Shown here: positions 53,170-62,584 of the stretch, piece by piece | Layout of the letters: every line of letters starts with the position of its first letter | Numbering within the stretch: position 1 is the stretch's first letter | Assembly (NCBI GenBank): GCA_046565505.1 | Contig: JBKHYJ010000061.1 | Span: forward strand, 124,001 to 188,000 | Origin: JBKHYJ01 sp046565505 | GTDB lineage: Bacteria; Acidobacteriota; Blastocatellia; UBA7656 | Direction of reading: 5' to 3' | Length of the DNA stretch: 64,000 nucleotides | Translations under genes and position numbers: made by a program | The notes under the pieces: model-generated | The model's database searches: none | What the model was told of the DNA's origin: nothing | What the model saw: only the letters and a program-made list of their open reading frames with translations

Positions 53170-54198
53170 CTAAGTCGCGATCTCAGCCATCACGCGGATC
53201 GCCTCGATGCTGTTGGCGGCGCAGATCATCGTGGTCACGCCGGCTTCGCGCCAGAAGTCGAGCCGGTCCCTGATGCGCTCGCGCGGCCCGCACAGCGACA
53301 CTTCGTCGACAAGCTCGTCAGGCACGGCTGCGACCGCTTCATTCTTCTTGCCCGAAAGATAGAGGTCCTGAATCCTCCCCGCGGCCTCTTCATAGCCGTA
53401 GCGCCGTGCGAGGTCGTTGTAGAAATTTTTCCCCCGCGCGCCCATCCCTCCGACGTAGAGCGCGAGGTTGGGCTTCACCTGCATGCGGCAGGCGTCCACG
53501 TCGTCGCCCAGGACGACGGCCACGGTCGGCGCTACGTCGAAATCGCTCAGAGTCTTTCCGTCTTTGCGGCGCGCGAAGCCTTCGTCGAGCGACTGTCGAA
53601 AGACGCCCGCGCGCAGGGGGGAAAAGAATACCGGCAGCCACCCATCGGCCACCTCCGCCGCGAGCGCGACGTTCTTCGGGCCGATCGCCGCGAGGTAGAT
53701 CGGTATATGATCGCGCAACGGGTGGACGATTAGCTTGAGCGGCTTGCCCAGGCCCGTGCCGCCCCGCACGGGTATGTCGTAGTACTCGCCGTGATGCTCA
53801 AGCGGCTGCTCCCTTCTCAGAATCGCCCGCACGATCTCCACGTACTCTCGCGTGCGCGTGAGCAGTTTGCCATAAACGACCCCGTGCCATCCCTCGACGA
53901 CCTGGGGGCCGGATGCCCCCAGCCCGAGTAGGAATCGCCCGCCCGTCAGCAGGTCGATAGTCGCCGCGGTCATCGCCGTCATCGCCGGGGTGCGCGCGGG
54001 CATCTGCATTATCGCCGTGCCGACGTTGATGCGCTCGGTCTTCGCAGCGAGCCATACGAGCGGGCTTACAGAATCCGACCCGTAAGCTTCCGCCGTCCAC
54101 AGCGAGTGGTAGCCGGCAGCCTCGGCCTCGCGCGCGATGGCTATGTTGTCTGCCGGGCCCGAACCCCAGTACCCGAAATTTAACCCGAGTCGCATCAT
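53170..54198 (-). CDS. LLM-class flavin/F420-dependent oxidoreductase
   Basis: 342 residues, TIM barrel luciferase-like monooxygenase family: EAEAAGYHSLWTAEAYGSDS, TAIMQMPARTPAMTAMTAAT, GRFLLGLGASGPQVVEGWHG, YLAAIGPKNVALAAEVADGW. The motifs fit the F420-dependent Rv3520c-type group, but the cofactor may be FMN. Its ATG overlaps the stop of the MFS gene (ATGA), so the two are translationally coupled; the substrate may be what the permease brings in. Confidence 0.85.
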   Translation of the reverse strand: MMRLGLNFGYWGSGPADNIAIAREAEAAGYHSLWTAEAYGSDSVSPLVWLAAKTERINVGTAIMQMPARTPAMTAMTAATIDLLTGGRFLLGLGASGPQVVEGWHGVVYGKLLTRTREYVEIVRAILRREQPLEHHGEYYDIPVRGGTGLGKPLKLIVHPLRDHIPIYLAAIGPKNVALAAEVADGWLPVFFSPLRAGVFRQSLDEGFARRKDGKTLSDFDVAPTVAVVLGDDVDACRMQVKPNLALYVGGMGARGKNFYNDLARRYGYEEAAGRIQDLYLSGKKNEAVAAVPDELVDEVSLCGPRERIRDRLDFWREAGVTTMICAANSIEAIRVMAEIAT

Positions 54199-55442
54199 GC
54201 CTCCTTGACCGCCGGCCGCATATCAAGCGCGTCCTCTTTGCTCCCCTCCCTGTCCTTGAACGTCAGCGCGAAGAGCAGGGCTATCGCCGCCGCGAACGCG
54301 CAGGGTATCCACCATATTGTTTTCCAATCCTTGACCCCGCCGGCTGTAAAAGCGTCGACTACCTTGCCCGATATGATCGAGCCGAGCCCTATGCCCACGC
54401 CGTACGTGATAAACGCGATGAACCCTTGCGCGCTCGCGCGATTTTCAATCGCCGCTTTCTTATCCACATAAATCTGGCCCGTCACGAAGAAGAAATCGTA
54501 GCAGACCCCATGCAGTAGAATACCCACGTACAGCATCCACTCCGCCGCGCCGAGGTTGCCATTCGCGAAGAAGGCGTAACGGACGACCCAGGCCAGCATC
54601 CCCACAAGCAACATCTTCTTCACGCCGAGGCGCGCGAAGAAAAACGGCATCAGGACCATGAAGATGACTTCGGACATTTGCCCCATGCTTTGCTTGGCCG
54701 CCACGCCCTGCATGCCCATTTCGTTCAAGAACAGGTTGGTGAAGTTGTAGTAGAAGGCCAGCGGTATCGATATGAGCAGCGAGCACAGCACAAAAATAAA
54801 GAAGGACTTCTCTTTCAGCAGCCTGAGCGTCTTGACGCCGAGGACCTCGCCGGCGCTCGTCTCCTTGCCAACATTTTGCGGCGGCGTGGCGGGCAGCGTG
54901 AACGAGTACAATCCCATCAGTATCGAAGCGGCCGCCGCCATTTTCAATGGCAGCGAGCTTTTCTCCACGTCGCCATAAAAATTGAATTGAATGAAAGTGA
55001 TGACCAGGCCGGCGACGATCCAGCCGATGGTCCCCCACACGCGCACCCTCGGGAACTGCGCGTCCGGGCTTTTCATCTGGCGGAACGAGACGGCGTTGAC
55101 CAGGGCGAGCGTCGGCATGTAGGTGAGGTTGTAGAGGAACAGGCCGAAGATGAGCGGCCCGACGGTCGTGATGTCCGCGGACAGATACATGATGACGCCG
55201 CCCAGCAGGTGCAGTACCCCCATGACCTTCTGCGAGGCGAAGAAACGGTCCGCGATCATGCCGACAAAAAATGGAGAAATTATGGCCGCGATGTTGTTCA
55301 TCAAATAGGCGTACCCTATTTGACTGCCCGTGAACCCGATCTGCCCCAGGTGCGTCCCGAGCGTCACGAACCACGCGCCCCAGACAAAAAACTGTAGAAA
55401 CATCATGAGGCTCAGCCGCCAGTAAGTTTTTCCGTCCATCAT
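54195..55442 (-). CDS. MFS permease, nucleoside:H+ symporter-type
   Basis: 415 residues, 12 spans. MMFLQFFVWGAWFVTLGTHL, IISPFFVGMIADRFFAS, YMPTLALVNAVSF and VRVWGTIGWIVAG are characteristic of the nucleoside:H+ symporter (NupG/XapB) family, whose acidobacterial and bacteroidal relatives are often beside sugar-oxidation genes. Here it is followed by an LLM oxidoreductase and preceded by a GMC oxidoreductase on the same strand. Substrate is probably a nucleoside or sugar. Confidence 0.85.
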   Translation of the reverse strand: MMDGKTYWRLSLMMFLQFFVWGAWFVTLGTHLGQIGFTGSQIGYAYLMNNIAAIISPFFVGMIADRFFASQKVMGVLHLLGGVIMYLSADITTVGPLIFGLFLYNLTYMPTLALVNAVSFRQMKSPDAQFPRVRVWGTIGWIVAGLVITFIQFNFYGDVEKSSLPLKMAAAASILMGLYSFTLPATPPQNVGKETSAGEVLGVKTLRLLKEKSFFIFVLCSLLISIPLAFYYNFTNLFLNEMGMQGVAAKQSMGQMSEVIFMVLMPFFFARLGVKKMLLVGMLAWVVRYAFFANGNLGAAEWMLYVGILLHGVCYDFFFVTGQIYVDKKAAIENRASAQGFIAFITYGVGIGLGSIISGKVVDAFTAGGVKDWKTIWWIPCAFAAAIALLFALTFKDREGSKEDALDMRPAVKEA

Positions 55443-55625
55443 CTTCCCTCCCCGGTTTGGAGTTAGGTAGTGAGCTTCCCTATCCGCGCCGCCCGCGAAT
55501 CGAAAGCCCGCGGCCCTTGAAGCTATCAGGCCGCTCTCACCGGCGCGGCGCGAGGGGGCGCATCGAATACGGCGGCCGCGCGGCCTCCCATGCCCCGGCG
55601 GCCATAAAGCCCAGGCTTCTCGGCC

Positions 55626-57326
55626 TTACAGAGCGCCCCTCTTGTGCTGGTCAACGATGTAATCGCAAGCGCGGGCCGTTATCGCCATCATAGTGAGCGT
55701 AGGGTTCTGGCACCCGACCGTGACAAAGCAGGCTCCGTCTGTGACGAACAGGTTTTTCACGTCCCAGCTCTGGTTGAATTTATTGAGCACGGACTTTTTC
55801 GGGTCGCTGCCCATCCGCGCCGTGCCAACCTCGTGTATGCAGAGACCGGGCGAGGCCGGGAACGGATTGGCGTAGGCGACCTCGAATCGCGCTTCCTCGG
55901 CCATCTCCTTCAGCGTATCAATCGCGTCCCGCGCCATCGCGCGCTCGTTGTCGCCGTGCGCGCATTCGATGTGAGCTATGGGGATGCCCCACGCATCCTT
56001 GACATCCTTGTTTATCGTCACGCGATTCTTTTCATCCGGCAGCATCTCGCACCAGGCGCCCATCCAGAAGGGCGCGGGGGAGTTCGTTTCCCTGACCATC
56101 TTCTTGTACTCCGAGCCGAACCCCGGAATCGATTTTATCGTGGTGGGGAGCATCCCGCGTTGCGCCCCGCCCTGGATGCCATAGCCGCGTATGAATTTCG
56201 GGTGGCGCTCGCCGACGTTTCGGAACTTCGGGATGTAGATGCCATTGGCCCTGCCATCGTCATAGTTGTAGGGGTAGTTCGCGACGCCCGGCACGAGCCC
56301 GCCGACCGTCAGCCCGAACATGTGGTCCATTAAATAATGCCCGAGCACGCCAGACGAATTTCCCACGCCCGAAGGGTGCTGCCTGGTCGCGCTGTTGAAG
56401 AGCAGCCGCGTAGACTCTATCGTCGAAGCGCACAGCACGACGACCTTGCCGAAGACCTCGTAGCCCCGCTTGCTTACCTGATCTATGAAGGCCACGCCTT
56501 TCGCTTTGCCCGTATTCGTGTCGATGATGACGTGGCTCGCGACGGCGTTCGGCCTGAGCGTGAGACGGCCGGTCTTCGCGGCGGCGGGGAGCGTCGAGCC
56601 GGGGCTGCTGAAATAAGATGAAGTGGTGCAGCCCCTGTCGCAGTGCCCGCAGTAATGGCACGCGGCGCGCCCATTGTGCGGCCGGGTCAGTATGGCCGCG
56701 CGCCCTATCATCACGCGGCGGTCTTTCCACCTTCTCTCGACCGCGCGCTTCAGCGCCCACTCGCCGCAGGTCAGTTTCATCGCGGGCAAAAACTTGCCGT
56801 CGGGGAGCTGGGGCAGGTTCTCGGCAGACCCGCTCACGCCTATGAACTCTTCGACCCTGTCGTAGTATGGCGCGAGGTCCGCGTAAGAGAGGGGCCAGTC
56901 TTCGCCGTAGCCGTCACGGCTCGCGGCTTTCAATTCATAGTCCGAAAGCCTGTAGGTCTGCCGGCCCCACATGATCGTCCGGCCGCCGACCTGCCGGCCT
57001 CGAATCCAGTCGAAGGGCTTCCCCTCCGCGGTCGTGTAAGGGTTGTCGAGGTCGTCAACGAAGAACTGGTGGCCGTACTCATTGCAGGCGTAACACTTCG
57101 ATTGGACAGGCTGCCGCTCGCCATACACGGCGCGGTTGCCCAGGTTGCCGCGGTACTTCACCTCGTAAGGCCATGTGTGCTCGTTGAAATCCTTCAAGGG
57201 GTCGAGCTTGCGGCCCGCTTCGAGCACGATCACGCTCATGCCTTTTTCCGTAAGCTCCTTCGCCGCCCACCCGCCCGTGGCCCCGGAGCCGACGACGACC
57301 GCGTCATAAATTTTTTCTCTGCTCAT
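55626..57326 (-). CDS. GMC oxidoreductase with Cys cluster (copy 1)
   Basis: 566 residues. FAD-dependent sugar or alcohol dehydrogenase. FAD-binding GSGATGGWAAKELTEKGMSV at the start; C-terminal IHEVGTARMGSDP with the active-site His, and GCQNPTLTMMAITARACDY. CHYCGHCDRGC in the middle is like the cysteine segment of the alpha subunit of FAD glucose/fructose dehydrogenases, where it carries an iron-sulfur cluster; whether it does so here is inference. No signal peptide and no small subunit found. About 45 percent of residues look shared with copy 2 at 58429. Confidence 0.88.
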   Translation of the reverse strand: MSREKIYDAVVVGSGATGGWAAKELTEKGMSVIVLEAGRKLDPLKDFNEHTWPYEVKYRGNLGNRAVYGERQPVQSKCYACNEYGHQFFVDDLDNPYTTAEGKPFDWIRGRQVGGRTIMWGRQTYRLSDYELKAASRDGYGEDWPLSYADLAPYYDRVEEFIGVSGSAENLPQLPDGKFLPAMKLTCGEWALKRAVERRWKDRRVMIGRAAILTRPHNGRAACHYCGHCDRGCTTSSYFSSPGSTLPAAAKTGRLTLRPNAVASHVIIDTNTGKAKGVAFIDQVSKRGYEVFGKVVVLCASTIESTRLLFNSATRQHPSGVGNSSGVLGHYLMDHMFGLTVGGLVPGVANYPYNYDDGRANGIYIPKFRNVGERHPKFIRGYGIQGGAQRGMLPTTIKSIPGFGSEYKKMVRETNSPAPFWMGAWCEMLPDEKNRVTINKDVKDAWGIPIAHIECAHGDNERAMARDAIDTLKEMAEEARFEVAYANPFPASPGLCIHEVGTARMGSDPKKSVLNKFNQSWDVKNLFVTDGACFVTVGCQNPTLTMMAITARACDYIVDQHKRGAL

Positions 57327-57497
57327 GCTCGCCTCACAGGAGTCGGGCGCGGGCCGGCCCCTTCATTAAAGATCACGGCGGCGCGGAGATGAAAGTGAGA
57401 GGCAGCGAGGCCATGATGACCTCACTTTTCCGACGCCATTATTCCCTCCGCGCCCCACATGACTTCCGCCGCCCGCTTCCATACTTCTTCACTTCTT

Positions 57498-58352
57498 CTA
57501 TGAAAGAGCGCGCTTCAAATAAGCGACGGCTTCGCGGACGGCCTCGGTCGGGTTTTCCTCTTCGGGCTCATACTCGATGTTCGCGGCGTAAGCGAACTTG
57601 ACCTGCTTCAGCAGTTTCATCGTCTCGACTATCGGCGTCGCGCCCTGCCCGAACCTCCGCTGCGAGTGCGCGTCGTCGCGGTCCCGGTCCTTTATGTGCA
57701 GGCTGACGATGCGCTTGTGGTGCTCGCGTATGAAAGCGACGGGGTCGTAACCCGCGGCGTAGAAGTGGCCGATGTCGAGGTTTATGCTCAGGTACTGTGA
57801 CGCGCCCTTGAGGGCGTCGGCGTAATCCCGCGGGGTCTCGAACTCCTGAGTCCTGTCGCCCTTGTACCAGCTCTCGCCGAACCAGTGGTTGTGAAGCCCT
57901 AGCTTGATCTTATATTTCTGACACCAGCGGTCGAGCCTGGGCATGATTGGCTTTTTCACCGACGCGGTCATGACGGCCGTGCCCAACAGCAGCGCGCCGC
58001 CGAACCCCCTGTCGAGGTAGTCGTCATCGGCGTCCACGGGGAAGTTGACGCAGTAGGCGTTCACCGCGATGCCCGCGCCGTCGAACTTTTTCTTCAACGC
58101 CTTGAAATCGGCTTCGGAAGCCTTTTTCGGGTTCAGGTGCCCGTCCCAAAGCTCCACGCTGGTCAGGCCCGCGTGCCGCATGGCCTCGATCATTTTATCG
58201 ACGCCGAAGCGGCGGAACGTGTAGCTCTGCACCCCCACCTTGACGCCGCCGAATGTCGAAGGCTTCAACTCATCCCCAGACGGCCGCGCCGTCAGCCCGG
58301 CCGCGGCCCCGAGCAGGCCGGCCCCGAACTGTCTCCGCGTAATATGGCGCAT
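57498..58352 (-). CDS. Tat-exported sugar isomerase/epimerase
   Basis: 284 residues. A twin-arginine signal MRHITRRQFGAGLLGAAAG is present. The body is an AP-endonuclease-2-type TIM barrel (xylose isomerase-like): GVQSYTFRRFGVDKMIEAMR, LTSVELWDGHL, GLHNHWF, NLDIGHFYAAG and IVSLHIKDRD with metal-binding His, Asp, Glu. Family members isomerise or epimerise ketoses. It lies between two GMC dehydrogenases, in a divergent gene pair with the second, suggesting periplasmic sugar oxidation. Confidence 0.85.
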   Translation of the reverse strand: MRHITRRQFGAGLLGAAAGLTARPSGDELKPSTFGGVKVGVQSYTFRRFGVDKMIEAMRHAGLTSVELWDGHLNPKKASEADFKALKKKFDGAGIAVNAYCVNFPVDADDDYLDRGFGGALLLGTAVMTASVKKPIMPRLDRWCQKYKIKLGLHNHWFGESWYKGDRTQEFETPRDYADALKGASQYLSINLDIGHFYAAGYDPVAFIREHHKRIVSLHIKDRDRDDAHSQRRFGQGATPIVETMKLLKQVKFAYAANIEYEPEEENPTEAVREAVAYLKRALS

Positions 58353-58388
58353 GGTTTATCCCCTTTCGAGTTGTGGGCCGCGTCGTAG

Positions 58389-58394
58389 TATAAT
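58389..58394 (+). promoter_or_regulatory. possible -10 box of GMC copy 2
   Basis: TATAAT, 34 bases before the ATG at 58429, on the divergent side of the isomerase gene. The -35 region is poor. Confidence 0.35.
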
Positions 58395-58428
58395 GCCGGT
58401 CGCGTTATACATCAATCAGGGGATGGCG

Positions 58429-60138
58429 ATGGCAAAACAAAAAGTTTATGACGCGATAATCATAGGTTCGGGCGCGTCGGGCGGCATGGCCGCGAAGGAA
58501 TTGACTGAGCGCGGGCTGCGGGTGCTGGTCCTGGAGGCAGGCCCGCCCGTCAACCCCGAGCGCGACCTCGGCTCGCACCGCTGGCCTTACGAGTCCATGT
58601 ACAGGGGCTTCGGCCCGCCCGGCTGGAAGGACCAGGACCAGTGGATGCAGGCAACGGCCGGCGAGTTCAGCCGACACTTCTACGTAAAAGACTCGGAGCA
58701 CCCTTACACGACCGACCCCGGCAAGCCTTTCCTGTGGGTGCGCGCGCGCATAGTCGGCGGGAAGACTCTTCACTGGGGCCGCATGTCGTACCGCTTCTCG
58801 GACCTGGATTTCAAAGCCGCGACTCATGACGGCTTCGGCGACGACTGGCCGATCTCTTACCGCGACCTGGAGCCCTACTACACCCGCGCGGAAGAATTCA
58901 TAGGCGTCTCCGGGTCGCGCGACGGCCTGCCCCAATTGCCGGATGGGAATTTCATGCCCCCGATGAAGCTCAACTGCGGCGAGCACCTGCTCCGCAGAGG
59001 TGCGGAAAAGACCGGACGCCGCGGGATACCTATGCGACTCGCGATGCTCACCGCGCCGCCGCGCCCGCACATGCGCAAGCGGGCCAAGTGCCATTACTGC
59101 GGCAACTGCGGCGACGGCTGCGACGTGGGCGCGATGTTCAACTCGCTCTCTTCGACGCTGCCCGCGGCGGAGGCGACCGGCCGCATGACTCTCAGGACGA
59201 ACTCCGTCGTGCGGCACGTCATCGTCGATACGAACACGGGCAAGGCTAAAGGCGTCGCCTTCGTCGACCGCCTGACCCGCAAGGAGATGGAAGCCTTCGG
59301 CAAAGTGGTAGTGCTGGCCGCCTCCACGCTCGAATCCACGCGCATAATGCTCAACTCGAAATCGAGGCAGCACCCCGAAGGGCTGGGCAATTCGTCGGGC
59401 GTGCTCGGCCATTACCTCGTGGACCACTTCGGCGGGGTCGGGGCGAGCGGGTACTTCAACATACTGGCGGGCCGCGAGCCCGTGAACGAAGACGGCAAAA
59501 CGAGCGGCCTGCTCATCCCGCGGTTCCGCAACATCAGCAAAGAGACGAAGCACGCCCGATTCATCCGCGGCTACGGGTTCGAGTGCGGCTCCGGCGCGCG
59601 GATGTTCCCCGCCTTCGCGAAGAACCCGAACGTCACGCCGGGCTTCGGCTCGGAGTTCAAGAAGCGCGTGCGCCATTACTACACTTCGCCCGTGAGCATG
59701 ACTGTGCGCGCGGAGATGCTCCCGCGGTTCGAGAACTACGCGGAGATTGACCCCGCGGGGGTCGTTGACGCGTGGGGGATACCCGTGCTCAAGATTCACA
59801 TCCAGTACTCCGATAACGAGCGCGAGATGGCGCGCGACGCCGCCGAGACGAGCGAAGAGATGCTGCGCGCGGCCGGGGCCGAGGTCGTTTCGAGCGGGGG
59901 GCGGATGACCGCGCCGGGCCGCATCATTCATGAACTGGGGACCGCGCGCATGGGCGATGACCCGAAAAAGTCCGTGCTCAATAAATTCAACCAGAGCTGG
60001 GACGTGAAAAACCTGTTCGTGGTTGACGGCGCTTCGTTCGTAGGCAGCGCGAATCAGAACCCGACGCTGACGCTGCTCGCCCTCACCATGCGGGCCTGCG
60101 ATTACCTCGCGGACGAATACAGGCGGGGAAACTTGTGA
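58429..60138 (+). CDS. GMC oxidoreductase with Cys cluster (copy 2)
   Basis: 569 residues. GSGASGGMAAKELTERGLRV at the start, CHYCGNCGDGCDVGAMF in the middle, IIHELGTARMGDDP and NQNPTLTLLALTMRACDYL at the end; paralogue of the gene at 55626. The ATG at 58429 has AGGGG at 58418-58422; an ATG at 58423 is too close to that site. Together with copy 1, the isomerase and the permease it forms a probable sugar uptake and oxidation locus. A long frame antisense to it is a shadow. Confidence 0.88.
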   Translation: MAKQKVYDAIIIGSGASGGMAAKELTERGLRVLVLEAGPPVNPERDLGSHRWPYESMYRGFGPPGWKDQDQWMQATAGEFSRHFYVKDSEHPYTTDPGKPFLWVRARIVGGKTLHWGRMSYRFSDLDFKAATHDGFGDDWPISYRDLEPYYTRAEEFIGVSGSRDGLPQLPDGNFMPPMKLNCGEHLLRRGAEKTGRRGIPMRLAMLTAPPRPHMRKRAKCHYCGNCGDGCDVGAMFNSLSSTLPAAEATGRMTLRTNSVVRHVIVDTNTGKAKGVAFVDRLTRKEMEAFGKVVVLAASTLESTRIMLNSKSRQHPEGLGNSSGVLGHYLVDHFGGVGASGYFNILAGREPVNEDGKTSGLLIPRFRNISKETKHARFIRGYGFECGSGARMFPAFAKNPNVTPGFGSEFKKRVRHYYTSPVSMTVRAEMLPRFENYAEIDPAGVVDAWGIPVLKIHIQYSDNEREMARDAAETSEEMLRAAGAEVVSSGGRMTAPGRIIHELGTARMGDDPKKSVLNKFNQSWDVKNLFVVDGASFVGSANQNPTLTLLALTMRACDYLADEYRRGNL

Positions 60139-60169
60139 ATTTTGGATTTTAGATTTTGGATTTTGGATT
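60139..60169. repeat. tandem heptad repeat behind GMC copy 2
   Basis: ATTTTGG-ATTTTAG-ATTTTGG-ATTTTGG-ATT, four exact 7-base units plus a partial fifth, immediately after the GMC stop. It is the cleanest member of the repeat family in this window. Confidence 0.8.
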
Positions 60170-60304
60170 AACCGAGTATTTGCAGCCCTGTGTACTTTCA
60201 TTTAACCCGGTATGAGTTTGACGACCAGTGCTACCTGGTCAGTCTACTAATCAGAAATTGCGCCGCGCGAAGCGACTCTCGCGCTACTAAAATCGGGAGG
60301 CCGG

Positions 60305-61009
60305 ATGGCATTCGACATAGTAAGAAAGCGTTCAAAGGGCGCCGCGGCCCGTGGCCGTGCGGCGGCCGGGGCGCCGCTGCATTCGATCAGCGCGGTGTTA
60401 AGACAACGAGACTTTGCCGGCCGCTTTGAGGTTGCGGGCGCGGATCACCGATTCGTCTACGTCCCGTCAGAAGCCGGGTTGTCGGATCAAAAGTTGCAGT
60501 TGCGAGGCCGGCTAGAAGTCACGGGCCCGCATGGCCGTAAGAGCGCCATAGACGGCGTGCGCGCGCTGCTCGTCAGCGCGCAAGGCGGCGTCGGCGTCGC
60601 CCCCATCAGGAGGCAGGTACTGGTGGGCGGGGTCGGCGCAAGCACCGCCTCCACTTCCGGCCAGCAGCAACAGGTCGCGGGAGACAGGCCCGCGGCTGAG
60701 CCGAAGAAAACGGATGCTGCCGATTCGCCTAAACTCCAACCCCTGCCCGAAGTCGAAAGCACCGGGCCGCTTTCTTTCTGCGGGGCGATGTATTTCCGTC
60801 TTGAGCCGCTCAACGGGCGGGCGCTCGGCGTAGCCGCAGACCTGACTCGCGTGCAACTCAACGTGCGGCTCGCGCCCGTGGACGAAACGGGGCGCGAGCT
60901 ACAGGGCCTTTACAGCTCGATAGTGGACGCGCTGTATGGCGGGCGGGCGGACGCCGCTACCGCTTCGGCCGTCGTCGCCGAGCTTAATAAGTTACTTGGC
61001 GCGGGCTGA
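60305..61009 (+). CDS. hypothetical protein with Ala/Gln linker
   Basis: 234 residues. Begins FDIVRKRSKGAAARGRAA, has a first domain to about residue 110, an Ala/Ser/Gln linker, and a second part (FCGAMYFRLEPLNGRALGVA, VQLNVRLAPVDETGRELQG). Family not recognised. GGGAGG precedes the ATG. No signal peptide. Its 3' end overlaps the facing M16 gene by 18 bases. Confidence 0.55.
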   Translation: MAFDIVRKRSKGAAARGRAAAGAPLHSISAVLRQRDFAGRFEVAGADHRFVYVPSEAGLSDQKLQLRGRLEVTGPHGRKSAIDGVRALLVSAQGGVGVAPIRRQVLVGGVGASTASTSGQQQQVAGDRPAAEPKKTDAADSPKLQPLPEVESTGPLSFCGAMYFRLEPLNGRALGVAADLTRVQLNVRLAPVDETGRELQGLYSSIVDALYGGRADAATASAVVAELNKLLGAG

Positions 61010-62584
61010 TGAGCCCGGGCGGCCCCTCTTAGGATTGCCTTTAACGTTGAGCACCGTCAGGGGGCCGAGCGCCGATAGCCCTTCGGCCAGTTTAGCCGCA
61101 TCGCCTACGACCACTATTGTCGCGCGGTCGCTCGTCATGTATTTGCGGGCGACTTCCTGGACCTGTTCGGCGGTGACTGCCTCGACCCGCGCGCGGTATC
61201 TTTGAAGGTAATCGCCGCCCAGCCCGAGCATGTGCGCCTCGACTATGCGGTCGGCCACCCCGCCCTGCGTCGAGAGGGCGAGCGAGAATATCCCATTCAA
61301 GTAGTTTTTCGCGCCCCGCAACTCTTCACCCGTCACCTTCTCGTTACGCATGCGGTTAATTTCGGCGAGCATCTCTCTGATGGCCCGGAGGGCCGCGTCG
61401 TTGCGGGTCTCCGAGCCCGCGAAAAAAGTCCCGCCCCGCTTGAGCGCGCTCACTACGCTGAACACGTCGTACGTGTAGCCTTTCTGCTCGCGTATGTTTA
61501 GAAAAAGCCGCGAGCCCGTCCTGTCGCCGCCGAGGACCGCGTTCGCCACGAGCAGTGGGAAGTAGTCAGGGTTTGAACGAGTGATCGCAAGCCCGCCTAT
61601 GCGGAAATCGGCTTGCTCCGAGCCGGGCCTGTCGATCAAGTAGACCTGCCGGCCGGCGGGCTTCCTGACCACTAGAGGGGGGCGGTTTGTGGCCGCGGCC
61701 GCGGAGGTTTTCCAGCCCCCGAAAATCGTGCGGAAACGGGCCTCAATCTTTGCCGGGCTGAAGTCCCCGACGATTACGAACGCCGAGCCGTCAGGCCCGT
61801 AGTTCGACTTGTAGAAGCGTCTTATCTTTGTGCTGGTCATCACCCCCACGGCCGCGGGCGTCGGCGCCGAGATGGCATATGGGTGCGAGCCATAAACGAT
61901 TCGATTGAAATGCTCGCTCAGAAGAAATGATGGCTCCTGGCGATCAACTCTCAGCTTATCAATGCGATTGCTTTTATAGAGCGCGACCTCGTTTCGCGGG
62001 AACGCCGGGCGCAACAACACGTCGCCAAGGATTTCAAGCATCGGCCCGACATTCTCTGCCACGACCGCCGCGCTCACTTCCACATAGTCGTCGTTTGCCG
62101 CCGAAGCGATGCGGCCGCCGAGCGTCTCTACCTCGCGGGCCAACTGTTCGCTGTTGCGGCCGCCCGCGCCCTCCGTCATTAGCTGAGCCGTCGCTTCGGC
62201 GAGCGCGCTCTGCTCGACGAGAATGTTCAGACTCGGGGACAACGTCGCCCGCGCCGGGATGCCCACCTCGATTGTTACAATGGGCGAGCGGTGATCTTCA
62301 ATCATCACCAGCATGAGGCCGTTCCCAAGCCGGATCACTCGCGCCGTCGGCAGGTTGAACGGTCTGTCAGGCCCGTTCGCGGGCGGTCGCTTTCGCCAGC
62401 CCTCGGACTGCTCGCCCTGGTGTGAAGCGGACGCGTCGCCCAGGGCGGCCGCGCCGCGGGCGGGCGCGACTCCGGCGATAAAAGCGAACGCCGCGAGCAG
62501 GATTACGAGCGCGGGCAAAGCCTGCGCCCTTCGCGCCACAGGCCCGCCGGTTTTAGGTTTGGGAGCCGGGGCCGTTTTGCTCAT
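60992..62584 (-). CDS. M16-family peptidase, non-catalytic partner
   Basis: 530 residues with a signal region (ALPALVILLAAFAFIAGVA). The M16 fold is clear (AEATAQLMTEGAGGRNSEQL, HFNRIVYGSHPYA, SFAIVG-type strand FVIVGDFSPAKIEARF, YTYDVFSVVSALKRGG), but the zinc motif HxxEH is absent: the equivalent place reads SALAEATAQ. It should therefore not hydrolyse by itself and probably pairs with the catalytic gene upstream. Its ATG overlaps the stop of that gene (ATGA). Confidence 0.85.
   Translation of the reverse strand: MSKTAPAPKPKTGGPVARRAQALPALVILLAAFAFIAGVAPARGAAALGDASASHQGEQSEGWRKRPPANGPDRPFNLPTARVIRLGNGLMLVMIEDHRSPIVTIEVGIPARATLSPSLNILVEQSALAEATAQLMTEGAGGRNSEQLAREVETLGGRIASAANDDYVEVSAAVVAENVGPMLEILGDVLLRPAFPRNEVALYKSNRIDKLRVDRQEPSFLLSEHFNRIVYGSHPYAISAPTPAAVGVMTSTKIRRFYKSNYGPDGSAFVIVGDFSPAKIEARFRTIFGGWKTSAAAATNRPPLVVRKPAGRQVYLIDRPGSEQADFRIGGLAITRSNPDYFPLLVANAVLGGDRTGSRLFLNIREQKGYTYDVFSVVSALKRGGTFFAGSETRNDAALRAIREMLAEINRMRNEKVTGEELRGAKNYLNGIFSLALSTQGGVADRIVEAHMLGLGGDYLQRYRARVEAVTAEQVQEVARKYMTSDRATIVVVGDAAKLAEGLSALGPLTVLNVKGNPKRGRPGSSARAK

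Noticed and set aside
58405..60201. 598-residue frame on the minus strand over GMC copy 2
   Set aside because: Antisense shadow of a well-supported GMC gene; composition is Arg/His-rich and it has no motif.
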